Assembly: GCA_000980705.1 (NCBI GenBank)
Contig: LBCK01000001.1
Location: forward strand, 248,001 to 312,000
DNA length: 64,000 nucleotides
Reading direction: 5' to 3'
Source of the DNA: Ruminococcus sp. UNK.MGS-30
GTDB taxonomy: Bacteria > Bacillota > Clostridia > Oscillospirales > Ruminococcaceae
The notes under the pieces are model-generated. The model did not search any database, was not told the origin of the DNA, and saw nothing but the letters and a program-made list of their open reading frames with translations. Position numbers and translations under genes: made by a program. Within the stretch, counting starts at the first letter, position 1. Each line of letters begins with the position of its first letter. This document shows positions 42,325-50,436 of this stretch, one piece after another.

Positions 42325-44415
42325 TTACGCACCTCCTACCGGACGGGAATAGCCGCAGCCCGGCTTTTCGCATACCAGCGTGCCGGACTTGCCGCCTTTC
42401 TGGAACAGGGTACAGCCGCACTGGGGACACTTTTCCTCGGTCGGCACATTCCAGGTCATGAAGTTGCAATCCGGATAAGCGCTGCATCCGTAGAAACTTC
42501 TGCCACGCTTGGACTTTTTCAGAATGATCTTGTTATTGCAAAGCGGACAGGAACCGGCAGTTTCCTGGACGATCTTCTTGGTGTTCTTGCACTCCGGGAA
42601 TCCGGGACACGCCAGAAAGCGTCCGTAGCGCCCGATCTTGATGACCATATTTCTGCCGCACTGATCGCAGACGATATCCGTCTCCTCATCCGGCACTTTG
42701 ACACGCTTGCCTTCCATTTTTTCCTCGGCAGTCTCCAGCGTCTTTGAGAAATCGCCGTAGAAGTCCTCCAGCGTATCCACCCAGCTTTTCTTGCCACGTT
42801 CCACATCATCCAGGTTGTTTTCCATCTCTGCGGTGAACTTCACATCCAGGATGTTGGGGAAATGCTCTTTCATCAGTTCCGTGGTCACTTCGCCCAGGAC
42901 GGTGGGTTTCAGCTGTTTTCCCTCACGCTCCACGTAGAGGTGGGTGGTGATGGTGGTGATGGTCGGCGCATAGGTACTCGGTCGGCCGATGCCGTTTTCT
43001 TCCAGCGCCTTGATCAGCGTCGCCTCTGTATAGCGTGGCGGTGCCTGGGTGAAGTGCTGGTTGCCTTCCAGAGACTTCACCTTGATCTCCATGCCCTTTT
43101 CCAGCTCCGGCAGGTTCTTGTTCTCGCTCTTGTCGCCCTTGGCATCGTCGTACAGCACGGTAAAACCGTCAAACTTCACGGTCGAGCCGGTTGCCTTAAA
43201 GATGCAGTTGTCTGCCTCGATGTCCACAGACACCGTATCCATCAGCGCATCTGCCATCTGGCTTGCAATAAAGCGCTCCCAGATCAGCCGGTACAGCTTG
43301 TACTGGTCGGCAGTCAGACTGGACTTCACCCGCTCCGGTGTCATGTCCGGCATAGACGGACGGATCGCCTCGTGGGCATCCTGGGCGTTCTTCTTGGACT
43401 TATATGCTCTCGGCTCCGGCGGCAGATAGTCTGCGCCGTATTTTCCGGTCACATAGTCTGCGGCTGCCTGCTGCGCCTCTGCGGAGATACGCAGGCTGTC
43501 GGTACGCATATAGGTAATCAGACCGACTGCACCCAGTCCGTCGATATCCACGCCTTCGTACAGTTCCTGTGCCACCTTCATGGTGCGCTTGGACTGAAAG
43601 CCCAGGCGATAGGAGGCATCCTGCTGCAGGGTCGAGGTGATAAACGGCGGTGCAGGGTGGCGCTTGGTCACCCGTTTTTTCACATTCTGCACGGAATAGC
43701 TGGCATTTTGCAGCCGTTCCAGCAGAGCATCTGCGGCAGCCTTGTCCGGGATCTCCGTCTTGTCCACCCGTTCGCCGTCCACCTTCACCAGCTTTGCCGC
43801 AAACACCTTTCGGGACGGCGGCGCCGTAAACTTCGCATCAATGGACCAGTACTCCTGGGAAACAAACGCACGGATCTCGTTTTCCCGGTCTACCACCAGG
43901 CGCACAGCTACCGACTGTACACGTCCGGCAGACAGACCACGGCGCACCTTTTTCCACAAAAACGGGCTGAGCTTATAACCTACCAGACGATCCAGGATAC
44001 GGCGTGCCTGTTGGGCATTCACCAGATCCAGGTCGATCTTGTGGGGATGGCTCATACCAGCCTGGATACCGCTCCGGGTGATCTCGTTGAACTCCACCCG
44101 GTCATCGGCATCCATATCTAAATGCAGCATCTGTGCGATATGCCAGGAAATGGCTTCTCCCTCTCTATCCGGGTCAGTTGCCAGATAGATATGGTCGCAC
44201 TTTTTTGCGTGTTCTTTCAGTTTTTTGATAACGTCTTCCTTGCCCTTCATATCAGTATACTGAGGCTGAAAGCCGTTTTCTACATCCACACCCAGTTTCG
44301 ACTTCGGCAGATCCCGGATGTGACCCATAGAGGCAATGACATCATAGCCCTTGCCCAGATATTTTTGAATGGTTTTCGCCTTTGCCGGCGACTCCACGAT
44401 CACTAAATTCGACAT
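42325..44415 (-). CDS. topA: DNA topoisomerase I
   Basis: 696 residues. TOPRIM start VIVESPAKAKTIQKYLGKGY, DPDREGEAISWHIAQ, and the active-site Tyr in GLITYMRTDSLRIS. Three C-terminal zinc fingers (CDQCGRNM, CPLCNNKI and CPQCGCTL, each with a second Cys pair). Type IA enzyme that relaxes negative supercoils. Downstream of dprA, separated by an inverted-repeat element. Confidence 0.97.
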   Translation of the reverse strand: MSNLVIVESPAKAKTIQKYLGKGYDVIASMGHIRDLPKSKLGVDVENGFQPQYTDMKGKEDVIKKLKEHAKKCDHIYLATDPDREGEAISWHIAQMLHLDMDADDRVEFNEITRSGIQAGMSHPHKIDLDLVNAQQARRILDRLVGYKLSPFLWKKVRRGLSAGRVQSVAVRLVVDRENEIRAFVSQEYWSIDAKFTAPPSRKVFAAKLVKVDGERVDKTEIPDKAAADALLERLQNASYSVQNVKKRVTKRHPAPPFITSTLQQDASYRLGFQSKRTMKVAQELYEGVDIDGLGAVGLITYMRTDSLRISAEAQQAAADYVTGKYGADYLPPEPRAYKSKKNAQDAHEAIRPSMPDMTPERVKSSLTADQYKLYRLIWERFIASQMADALMDTVSVDIEADNCIFKATGSTVKFDGFTVLYDDAKGDKSENKNLPELEKGMEIKVKSLEGNQHFTQAPPRYTEATLIKALEENGIGRPSTYAPTITTITTHLYVEREGKQLKPTVLGEVTTELMKEHFPNILDVKFTAEMENNLDDVERGKKSWVDTLEDFYGDFSKTLETAEEKMEGKRVKVPDEETDIVCDQCGRNMVIKIGRYGRFLACPGFPECKNTKKIVQETAGSCPLCNNKIILKKSKRGRSFYGCSAYPDCNFMTWNVPTEEKCPQCGCTLFQKGGKSGTLVCEKPGCGYSRPVGGA

Positions 44416-44460
44416 AACTCTCTCTCGTTCTCTCTCAAGGCAAAATCGTCTTCAAAACAG

Positions 44461-44519
44461 GGAAACGCTGCATAAAGCCTGCCTAACAGCTTTGCACACA
44501 GGCTTTATTCCGTGTTTCC
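44461..44519. repeat. Short inverted-repeat element, relative of the MITE at 30.7 kb
   Basis: 59 bases with arms GGAAACGCTGCATAAAGCCTG and the near reverse complement of it. Compared with the MITE end GGCAACACCGCACAAAGC, 14 of 18 positions agree for the left arm, more for the right. It fills the dprA-topA gap and may act as a terminator or processing stem. Confidence 0.55.
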
Positions 44520-44536
44520 GCAGGTTTTCCTGCGCA

Positions 44537-45781
44537 CTAACGCATCCGCCGGAATTGTTTTCCCGGCAGGCGTTCCAGTTTCCCGTATAGTTCCAGTTCC
44601 GTCAGCGTTGTGGTCAGTTCCTCCATGGAAACCTCCAGCTCCGCTGCGATCTGATCCATGTGCATCACACGCTGTCTTTGCAGCAGAGACAGGATCTCTC
44701 CTGCCAGACCCTCCAGCTCTTCCTCCGGCATGGGGTCGATCGCCGGGTCGGGTTCGGTCTCTTCCGGAATCTCCGGCTCCGGCGGACGCTGTTTCCGGCG
44801 GCCAGGCTGCTGCACAGCGTCGGATTCTCCCAGCGTCATCACGGAACTCTCGGATTTTTCCCGTGTCTCATCGTACAGTGCCGATGCCCCGATCATGTGG
44901 GCATGGCTGGTGTAATACTCATAGACGATGTCCCGGCTGTCAAATACCGGGATCGCACCGTCCCGAAGATATTTTATCACACCCATATATCGTTTGTCAA
45001 ATATATCTGCCGGCGGAATGCAAAAAACATCCCGTCCCTGTTCCATGGCGTTCTCCGCCGTAATCAGCGCACCGCTCCTGGCAGGTGCCTGTATGACAAA
45101 AGTTCCCATGCTTAACCCGGACAGCACCCGGTTTCGCAAGGGAAAATTCGATGGAGCCGGCGATGTTCCCGGCAGAAATTCCGACAGGATCAAGCCACGC
45201 CTGGCAATTTCATATTTCAAATTGGCATGGGGCTGGGGATATGCAACATCCAGTCCGCAGCCCATCAGCGCAATGCTGGGCTTATCCGCCTCCAGCGCAC
45301 AGCGGTTCGCCGTGATGTCGATGCCCACGGCATATCCCGTCACCGGAACAAATCCCATCTGCACCAGATCGTGGCAGATGGTCTTTTCCACCTGGAGACT
45401 GTACGGCGAGGGATTGCGAGTTCCCACGATCGTCAGCAGCAGGTGTTCCTGCAAAAGGGAGCTGTCGCCCTGATAAAACAGCAGCACCGGCGGATTCACA
45501 ATGGAGAGCAGCTGCGGCGGATACGCCTCGTCGCCGTACCAGAGAATGGACAGGCGCAGCTTTTCGCACCGTGCCAGCATTTCTTCCACTTGTGCCTCGC
45601 CGGTCTGGCGGATGCGCCGCAGCGTATGTTCCGGCAGGTGCAGTGCCGCATCGGATTCCGGCTTTTGCAGCACCTCCACCGCTTTCTGGGGTGAACCATA
45701 CCGGTGGAGCGCTTTCCAGATCCGTGGACTTCCTGCGCCGAACACCATCACCAGCCACAGCAGGCAGCGAATCTCTTCCAT
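44537..45781 (-). CDS. dprA: DNA processing protein DprA
   Basis: 414 residues from ATG 45781, after CGGAGGGC; a longer frame to 45856 lies inside the trmH gene. An N-terminal helical domain, the Rossmann-fold ssDNA- and RecA-loading core (LLTIVGTRNPSPYSLQVE, TGYAVGIDITANRCALEADK and VIQAPARSGALITAENAMEQ), and a C-terminal winged helix (RQRVMHMDQIAAELEVSMEE). It protects incoming single-stranded DNA in transformation. The dprA-topA-trmFO order is usual in Firmicutes. Confidence 0.95.
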   Translation of the reverse strand: MEEIRCLLWLVMVFGAGSPRIWKALHRYGSPQKAVEVLQKPESDAALHLPEHTLRRIRQTGEAQVEEMLARCEKLRLSILWYGDEAYPPQLLSIVNPPVLLFYQGDSSLLQEHLLLTIVGTRNPSPYSLQVEKTICHDLVQMGFVPVTGYAVGIDITANRCALEADKPSIALMGCGLDVAYPQPHANLKYEIARRGLILSEFLPGTSPAPSNFPLRNRVLSGLSMGTFVIQAPARSGALITAENAMEQGRDVFCIPPADIFDKRYMGVIKYLRDGAIPVFDSRDIVYEYYTSHAHMIGASALYDETREKSESSVMTLGESDAVQQPGRRKQRPPEPEIPEETEPDPAIDPMPEEELEGLAGEILSLLQRQRVMHMDQIAAELEVSMEELTTTLTELELYGKLERLPGKQFRRMR

Positions 45782-45782
45782 G

Positions 45783-46604
45783 TCACTGCCCTCCGTTTCC
45801 GGCGGCTGCCGCTTTCTGCACTTCCCACAGGATAATGCCGGCAGCCATCGCCGCATTGAGGGATTCGATCGTCCCGTGCATGGGAATCGTCACCCGGCGG
45901 TCACAGGCGGCAGAGACTTCTTCCGGCAAGCCGTTCCCCTCGTTGCCGATCACCACCGCCGTCCCCTTCCGGAACAGACACTGTCCCACCAGTTCCGCCT
46001 GTCCGGAGACCACAGCGGCGCAGGACTCCACACCGGCATCCCGGCAGGCAGCCAGCACCGGTTCGATCTCCGGCACACAACAGAGCGGCACACGGAACAG
46101 AGAACCCATGGTCGCACGGACCACCTTGGGGCTGTAGATGTCACAGCTTGCGCTGTAGATCACCCCGTCCAGCCCCAGAGCGTCTGCGGTACGCAGGATC
46201 ATGCCGGCATTTCCGGGGTCCTGCAGCTGGTGCAGCACGGCATAGCTGCCGCCGGTATGGATCAGCGCCGAAAGCGCCGGCGGCTCCGGTATCTGACAGA
46301 CGGCGAACACGCCCTGGGTGTGTTCTGTCTGGGACAGTTCCGCCGCCAGACTGTCCGAGACAAGAGCGCAGCGTGTGCCGTGCAGCACGTCCGGCAAACC
46401 CTCTGCCTGCCAGCGTGCCAGACCGTCCTCTGTCCAGAACAGCTGTGTCAGCGCCGCACCGTTTTTCACGGCATCCGACACCAGCCGAAAGCCCTCCAGC
46501 ACAAACAATCCGGTCTTTGTCCGTTCCTTCCGGGAACGTGCCAGCTTGCGGTACTGTTTCACCGCAGCATTATCATGCGCCGAAATTTTCAGCAGCGTTT
46601 CCAT
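45783..46604 (-). CDS. TrmH/SpoU-family RNA 2'-O-methyltransferase
   Basis: 273 residues from ATG 46604; GTG 46616 is an alternative start. SPOUT knot motifs: LHQLQDPGNAGMILRTADAL, VVIGNEGNGLPEEVSAACD and IPMHGTIESLNAAMAAGIIL. The N-terminus is a small substrate-binding domain. Probably modifies 23S rRNA or tRNA with SAM; the exact nucleotide cannot be read from sequence. One base from dprA. Confidence 0.92.
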   Translation of the reverse strand: METLLKISAHDNAAVKQYRKLARSRKERTKTGLFVLEGFRLVSDAVKNGAALTQLFWTEDGLARWQAEGLPDVLHGTRCALVSDSLAAELSQTEHTQGVFAVCQIPEPPALSALIHTGGSYAVLHQLQDPGNAGMILRTADALGLDGVIYSASCDIYSPKVVRATMGSLFRVPLCCVPEIEPVLAACRDAGVESCAAVVSGQAELVGQCLFRKGTAVVIGNEGNGLPEEVSAACDRRVTIPMHGTIESLNAAMAAGIILWEVQKAAAAGNGGQ

Positions 46605-46629
46605 ATCGTTTTCCACCAGCTTTCGTTAT

Positions 46630-46675
46630 GGCAGCACCGTGCAGAGCCGTCAGGCGGACTTTGAGCGGTACTGCC
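46630..46675. repeat. Short relic of the MITE family
   Basis: 46 bases with ends GGCAGCACCGTGCAGAG and CTTTGAGCGGTACTGCC. The stretch CAGAGCCGTCAGGCGGAC, then TTTGAGCGGT matches the right end of the MITE at 30881-30915 (CAAAGCCGTCAGGCGGGC, then TTTGTGCGGT). The element's middle is missing. Confidence 0.7.
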
Positions 46676-46701
46676 GAATATTCCGGATTTTCCTCATGAT
46701 A

Positions 46702-46740
46702 CAACAAAACACGCCCCGTATCGTTTCCAGAGCGTGTTTC
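46702..46740 (-). terminator. Terminator after rplT
   Basis: Stem AACACGCTC/GGGCGTGTT with TTTGTTG after it on the - strand, 12 bases after the rplT stop. Confidence 0.82.
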
Positions 46741-46751
46741 GCATTCGATCC

Positions 46752-47105
46752 TTACAGAGCAGCCTTAGCCTGTTCTACGATTGCAGTAAAGCCTGCTGCG
46801 TCGTGAATGGCGATCTCAGACAGCATCTTGCGGTTCAGTGTGATGCCAGCCTTCTTGCAGCCGTTCATGAACTGGGAGTAGTTGATGCCGTTCATCTTGC
46901 AGGCAGCGGAAATACGAGTGATCCACAGCTGACGGAACTCTCTCTTCTTCTGCTTTCTGCCGATGTAAGCATAGTTGCCGGACTTCATGACAGCCTGTTT
47001 TGCCATCTTGAAGTGCTTGCTCTTGCTGCCCCAGTAGCCCTTTGCCAGCTTCAGGGTCTTATTTCTTCTCTTACGAGTCATCATTGCACCTTTAATACGT
47101 GCCAT
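46752..47105 (-). CDS. rplT: 50S ribosomal protein L20
   Basis: 117 residues after GGAGGTAA. Starts [20 protein letters not shown], then [40 protein letters not shown] is typical. Besides assembling the 50S subunit, L20 represses the infC-rpmI-rplT operon through its leader in Firmicutes. Confidence 0.98.
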   Translation of the reverse strand: MARIKGAMMTRKRRNKTLKLAKGYWGSKSKHFKMAKQAVMKSGNYAYIGRKQKKREFRQLWITRISAACKMNGINYSQFMNGCKKAGITLNRKMLSEIAIHDAAGFTAIVEQAKAAL

Positions 47106-47159
47106 AGTTATTTACCTCCGTTATTTCTCAGATTCCAGTCTAAAGCCCTGTCGTTCGGC

Positions 47160-47363
47160 TTAGAGATACGGCATCAGCTTTTTCAGTGCCGGTGCGTTTG
47201 TGCTGTCAGCGATACCTACGGTACGAGCGATTCTCTTCCGCTTGGTGTCCTTCTGAGTCAGTCTGTGTCTCTTGTTGGTCTTCTGATACTTTACTTTTCC
47301 GGAAGCAGTCATCTTAAAGCGCTTTTTTGCACCGGAATGTGTCTTGGTCTTGATCTTTGCCAT
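47160..47363 (-). CDS. rpmI: 50S ribosomal protein L35
   Basis: 67 residues from ATG 47363, with CAGGAGGAATT upstream. MAKIKTKTHSGAKKRFKMTA is the canonical start. The longer frame to 47450 reaches into infC and has no ribosome site. Confidence 0.98.
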   Translation of the reverse strand: MAKIKTKTHSGAKKRFKMTASGKVKYQKTNKRHRLTQKDTKRKRIARTVGIADSTNAPALKKLMPYL

Positions 47364-47379
47364 GGTGAATTCCTCCTGT

Positions 47380-47898
47380 TTACTTCGATGCCTTCGGTGA
47401 AATGAACATGACCATGCTGCGGCCTTCCATTTTCGCAGGCTTATCAACAACGCCGACTTCCTTGCACGCTTCCTGGAAACGCTTCAGAAGTTCTTCGCCG
47501 ATCTGCGGATGTGCGATGGCACGTTTCCGGAAACGGACTGAAACTTTCAACTTGTCGCCACCCTGCAAAAACTTCTTTGCCTGGTTGACCTTGGTCTCAA
47601 AGTCATGGGTGTCGATGGCAGAAAACATACGGATCTCCTTGATGGAGACAACCTTCTGATTTTTCCGTGCCTCTTTTTCCCGTTTCTGCTGTTCAAAGCA
47701 GTACTTGCCGTAGTCCATGATCCGGCACACCGGCGGCTTTGCACCCGGTGCGATCTTTACCAGATCCAGGTCTTTTTCATAGGCGATCTTCTGCGCATCT
47801 CTTGCAGACATTGTTCCGAGTTTTTCGCCGTTCTGGTCGATGACCAGAATCTCTCTGTCCCGAATTTCCTCATTGATCTGCAGTTCTTGTTTGCTGAT
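47380..47898 (-). CDS. infC: Translation initiation factor IF-3, non-AUG start
   Basis: 172 residues. Protein similarity goes on past the first ATG (47811): SKQELQINEEIRDREILVID, then QNGEKLGTMSARDAQKIAYE, as in other IF-3 proteins. The only fitting start is ATC 47898, nine bases after GGAGG, with no ATG, GTG or TTG in frame nearby. IF-3 genes of E. coli and Bacillus also use an unusual start (AUU), which lets IF-3 limit its own synthesis. The C-terminal domain (KVSVRFRKRAIAHPQIGEEL) binds the 30S subunit. Confidence 0.93.
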   Translation of the reverse strand: MSKQELQINEEIRDREILVIDQNGEKLGTMSARDAQKIAYEKDLDLVKIAPGAKPPVCRIMDYGKYCFEQQKREKEARKNQKVVSIKEIRMFSAIDTHDFETKVNQAKKFLQGGDKLKVSVRFRKRAIAHPQIGEELLKRFQEACKEVGVVDKPAKMEGRSMVMFISPKASK

Positions 47899-47931
47899 AA
47901 GCCAGCACCTCCAAACATATTATTTTCAAAC

Positions 47932-47962
47932 AAAAAAAAGCGTCCACTTTTCCAGGTGAACA
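47932..47962 (-). terminator. Attenuator in the infC leader (candidate L20 leader)
   Basis: Stem GTGTTCAC/GTGGACGC followed by TTTTTTTG on the - strand, 34 bases before the infC start codon and inside the transcribed leader. Place and form match the L20-controlled attenuator of Firmicute infC operons. I did not match the L20 binding site itself. Confidence 0.75.
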
Positions 47963-48087
47963 CTCCTTCTCCATTCGTCAAAACCGTCCTCTCTCCGGAG
48001 AGAAAAGCCGTTGTACACGAGTATTGACCGTTTCGACTAAACGCCAAACGGTGAGAACGGGAATGCTCTTCTTTGTTTACTTTTGCT

Positions 48088-48116
48088 ATTTTATCATATT
48101 ATCATTCGCCTGTCAA
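48088..48116 (-). promoter_or_regulatory. Promoter of the infC operon
   Basis: On the - strand: consensus -35 TTGACA (48111-48116), 17-base spacer, -10 TAAAAT (48088-48093). It gives a leader of about 180 bases before infC. Confidence 0.82.
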
Positions 48117-48182
48117 GCATCCGTTCGATATTTTACAATTTATTTACACATTTATCTGTGCGCAAAAGCACGCAGCAGGCGT

Positions 48183-48785
48183 TCAGAACCATTTTTCCAG
48201 CCATTCCACGCATTTCAGCTTTATCGCATAGCGTTCATGATGCCGCAGCAGATCCTGCTCCGGTTTTCCAAAAGCGTCCTCGGCGGTCTCTTCGTCTGCG
48301 GTGACATCGCAGGCATTGGGGACACACAGAGACGGGTACATCACGCACCACCAGTTCTGACCCTGTGCCGCACCGATGGTGATGCGCAGGGCGGTGTATT
48401 CCCCTGCCGGCATGACCCAGTCCCCGTAAGTACGGTCATCGAAGGGCATTTCCACCAGCTGAGCCTTTACCGGATAGGAATAGCCCTCATCCCAGACCAG
48501 TTGCTGCGCCGTCTGTTCCAGGGTTTCCAGATTTTCTGCGGCAATGGTCTCCGCATCCTCCACGGATTCCGCATCGCCGGCAAAGAGTGTGTCCGCCTGT
48601 TCCAGCACCTTGTCCCGGACTTTCAGTTTCAGCGCCTGGTCGTCGATGCTGTCCGAATTCGCCAGGATATGCAGCCGCAGCACGTTCTGTTCCAGAGACC
48701 GGTAACTCTGCGCCGTTCCCGTCAGCGCCGAACAGCAGACAGCACCGACCATACCCAGCAGCAATGCCCATTCCAGTTTTTTCAT
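48183..48785 (-). CDS. spoIIR: Stage II sporulation protein R
   Basis: 200 residues from ATG 48785, after GAGGTGA; the frame upstream overlaps hemW. An N-terminal signal or anchor (LEWALLLGMVGAVCCSALTG), then LRLHILANSDSIDDQALKLK and VRDKVL, the family's hallmark, and the block GAAQGQNWWCVMYPSLCVP. SpoIIR is secreted by the forespore and triggers SpoIIGA cleavage of pro-sigma-E. Its presence suggests that this lineage still has, or recently had, sporulation; other spo genes are not in the window. Confidence 0.93.
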   Translation of the reverse strand: MKKLEWALLLGMVGAVCCSALTGTAQSYRSLEQNVLRLHILANSDSIDDQALKLKVRDKVLEQADTLFAGDAESVEDAETIAAENLETLEQTAQQLVWDEGYSYPVKAQLVEMPFDDRTYGDWVMPAGEYTALRITIGAAQGQNWWCVMYPSLCVPNACDVTADEETAEDAFGKPEQDLLRHHERYAIKLKCVEWLEKWF

Positions 48786-48847
48786 ATTGCTCACCTCGAT
48801 GAGAGTATGCACCGGAATGGGGAAGGTTATACTTGCGGAGGGATTTT

Positions 48848-49924
48848 TTATAACACCAGCTCCGCCAATATCGTATTCGACACCAGAAACCCCTTCGGCG
48901 TAAATGCCACCCGGTCTCCGGTGCGCCGCAGGAATCCCAGCTTGCAGTAGCGCTCCACCGCCGCTTTTTTTTCTGCCAGCCACGCCGCCGGAACGCCCTC
49001 TGTCAGCCGCAGTCCCAGCATCAGGCGCTCTTCCAGGGTGCAGGGCGCACCGTCCTCAGTTTCCACCGTCTGCACCGGCTGTTCCAGAAAGGATGCCGCC
49101 GAGGACGGCACGAAAAATCGTTTCCCGTTCCAGCAGGAGTGCGCCGACGGACCAATGCCCAAATACGGCTCGCAGTGCCAGTACTTGCAGTTGTGACGGC
49201 TCTCAAAGCCGGGCTTGGCAAAGTTGGAGATCTCATACTGGGCGAATCCGGCAGCATTCAGCTGTTCCACCGCCTGTAAGTAGAGATCTGCCGCCGCATC
49301 CTCATCAGGACACTGCGCCGCAATCTGCTGTCTGGCGAAAGGCGTTCCCGGTTCGATTTTCAGCAGATAGGCGGAGATATGCACAATGGGCAGCCGGGTC
49401 ATTTCCCGGATGGTCTGTTCCAGTTCCTCCGGCGTTTGTCCCGGCAGCGCCAGCATCAGATCACAGGACAGATTGTCAAATCCTGCCGCTGCGGCAGCGC
49501 AGACGGTCTCGACCGCCTCCTGCGCCGTGTGCAGCCGACCCAGCCGTTTCAGCTGGCTGTCCGAAAGGGACTGCACCCCGAAAGACAGCCGGTTTACGCC
49601 GCTTTCCCGGAACCGGCGCAGCTGTTCCGGTGCGGCAGCGGCAGGGTTTGCCTCCATTGTCACCTCTGTATCCGGGGACAGGGTGAAACAATCCGCCGCC
49701 GTTTCCAGGATCTGTGCGATTTGTGCCGGAGACAGCAGAGACGGTGTGCCGCCGCCAAAATAAACGGTATCCACAGGTTCTGCACAGGCATAGTGCCGCA
49801 GATTCCGACAGACCGCCTGGGTATAGCGTTCCAGCAGTTCCGGTTCGGCGGCGATGGAATAGAAGTTGCAGTACGGACACTTCCGGCGGCAAAACGGCAC
49901 ATGGATATAAAGTCCGGCAGCCAT
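48848..49924 (-). CDS. hemW: Radical SAM heme chaperone HemW
   Basis: 358 residues. Radical SAM motif FCRRKCPYCNFYS (CxxxCxxC), VYFGGGTPSLLSPAQIAQIL, GVQSLSDSQLKRLGR, and the HemW-specific HNCKYWHCEPYLGIGPSAHS. Often misnamed coproporphyrinogen oxidase; the added Cys after the radical SAM motif that true HemN has is replaced by Phe. Start ATG overlaps the upstream gene's stop by one base. Confidence 0.93.
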   Translation of the reverse strand: MAAGLYIHVPFCRRKCPYCNFYSIAAEPELLERYTQAVCRNLRHYACAEPVDTVYFGGGTPSLLSPAQIAQILETAADCFTLSPDTEVTMEANPAAAAPEQLRRFRESGVNRLSFGVQSLSDSQLKRLGRLHTAQEAVETVCAAAAAGFDNLSCDLMLALPGQTPEELEQTIREMTRLPIVHISAYLLKIEPGTPFARQQIAAQCPDEDAAADLYLQAVEQLNAAGFAQYEISNFAKPGFESRHNCKYWHCEPYLGIGPSAHSCWNGKRFFVPSSAASFLEQPVQTVETEDGAPCTLEERLMLGLRLTEGVPAAWLAEKKAAVERYCKLGFLRRTGDRVAFTPKGFLVSNTILAELVL

Positions 49925-50250
49925 CAGCTCAGCACGTCATTCCGGATAGGCTTTTCCAGCGGACCAAAAAAGGCATCGAAAATCCGGCACAACACATACG
50001 CCGCCACGATCGTGCCAGCCATATACGCATAGTCCCAGGTGGAATTTCCCTTGAAGTAAATGAGCATCACCAGCACCAGGGCAGCAATGTACACCACTGC
50101 GCTGAAAATCATGGATGCCTTTCCGTTGACACAGTGCTGACCGCATTCCATGCAAACTTTGCCTTTGGTGTGCAGTCCGCCGGTAAAGGCTTTTTTCAGC
50201 GGATTGAATGACTTTGCGCCGCAGTACGGGCAGGTATAGATCGATTTCAT
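49924..50250 (-). CDS. Small zinc-ribbon membrane protein
   Basis: 108 residues, with GAAAGGAAT upstream. An N-terminal zinc ribbon (CPYCGAKSFNPLKKAFTGG, later CMECGQHC) is followed by two transmembrane helices (MIFSAVVYIAALVLVMLIYF and YMAGTIVAAYVLCRIFDAFF). No named family comes to mind. Overlaps hemW by one base (TGATG), so both are made from one mRNA, started by the promoter at 50307-50335. Confidence 0.8.
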   Translation of the reverse strand: MKSIYTCPYCGAKSFNPLKKAFTGGLHTKGKVCMECGQHCVNGKASMIFSAVVYIAALVLVMLIYFKGNSTWDYAYMAGTIVAAYVLCRIFDAFFGPLEKPIRNDVLS

Positions 50251-50306
50251 AAATCAGATTCCTTTCGAAAAGTTTCGGGCAATTTCCAGAATTGCCGGAT
50301 AGATTT

Positions 50307-50335
50307 ATTATAGTGTGTTCCGGGTGAAATGTCAA
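50307..50335 (-). promoter_or_regulatory. Promoter of the zinc-ribbon protein/hemW unit
   Basis: On the - strand: consensus -35 TTGACA (50330-50335), 17-base spacer, -10 TATAAT (50307-50312). Confidence 0.85.
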
Positions 50336-50374
50336 GGCGGTGCATCTGCCTTTCCACGCCGCCCGGAAAACAGG

Positions 50375-50410
50375 CGAGCCGCCGACAGTGTTTTCCCTGC
50401 CGGCGGCTCG
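50375..50410 (-). terminator. Terminator-like hairpin after the long N-terminal-dockerin gene
   Basis: Stem CGAGCCGCCG.CAG/CTG.CGGCGGCTCG with an 8-base loop; followed by CCTGTTTTCC on the - strand, so the U-tract is weak. It starts 26 bases after the stop codon. Confidence 0.65.
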
Positions 50411-50436
50411 TTTATGATTCACTTGTACCGTGTTTT

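Noticed and set aside
47380-47811. infC starting at the first ATG
   Set aside because: It would remove 29 conserved N-terminal residues (QINEEIRDREILVIDQNG). The ATC at 47898 has a proper ribosome site.
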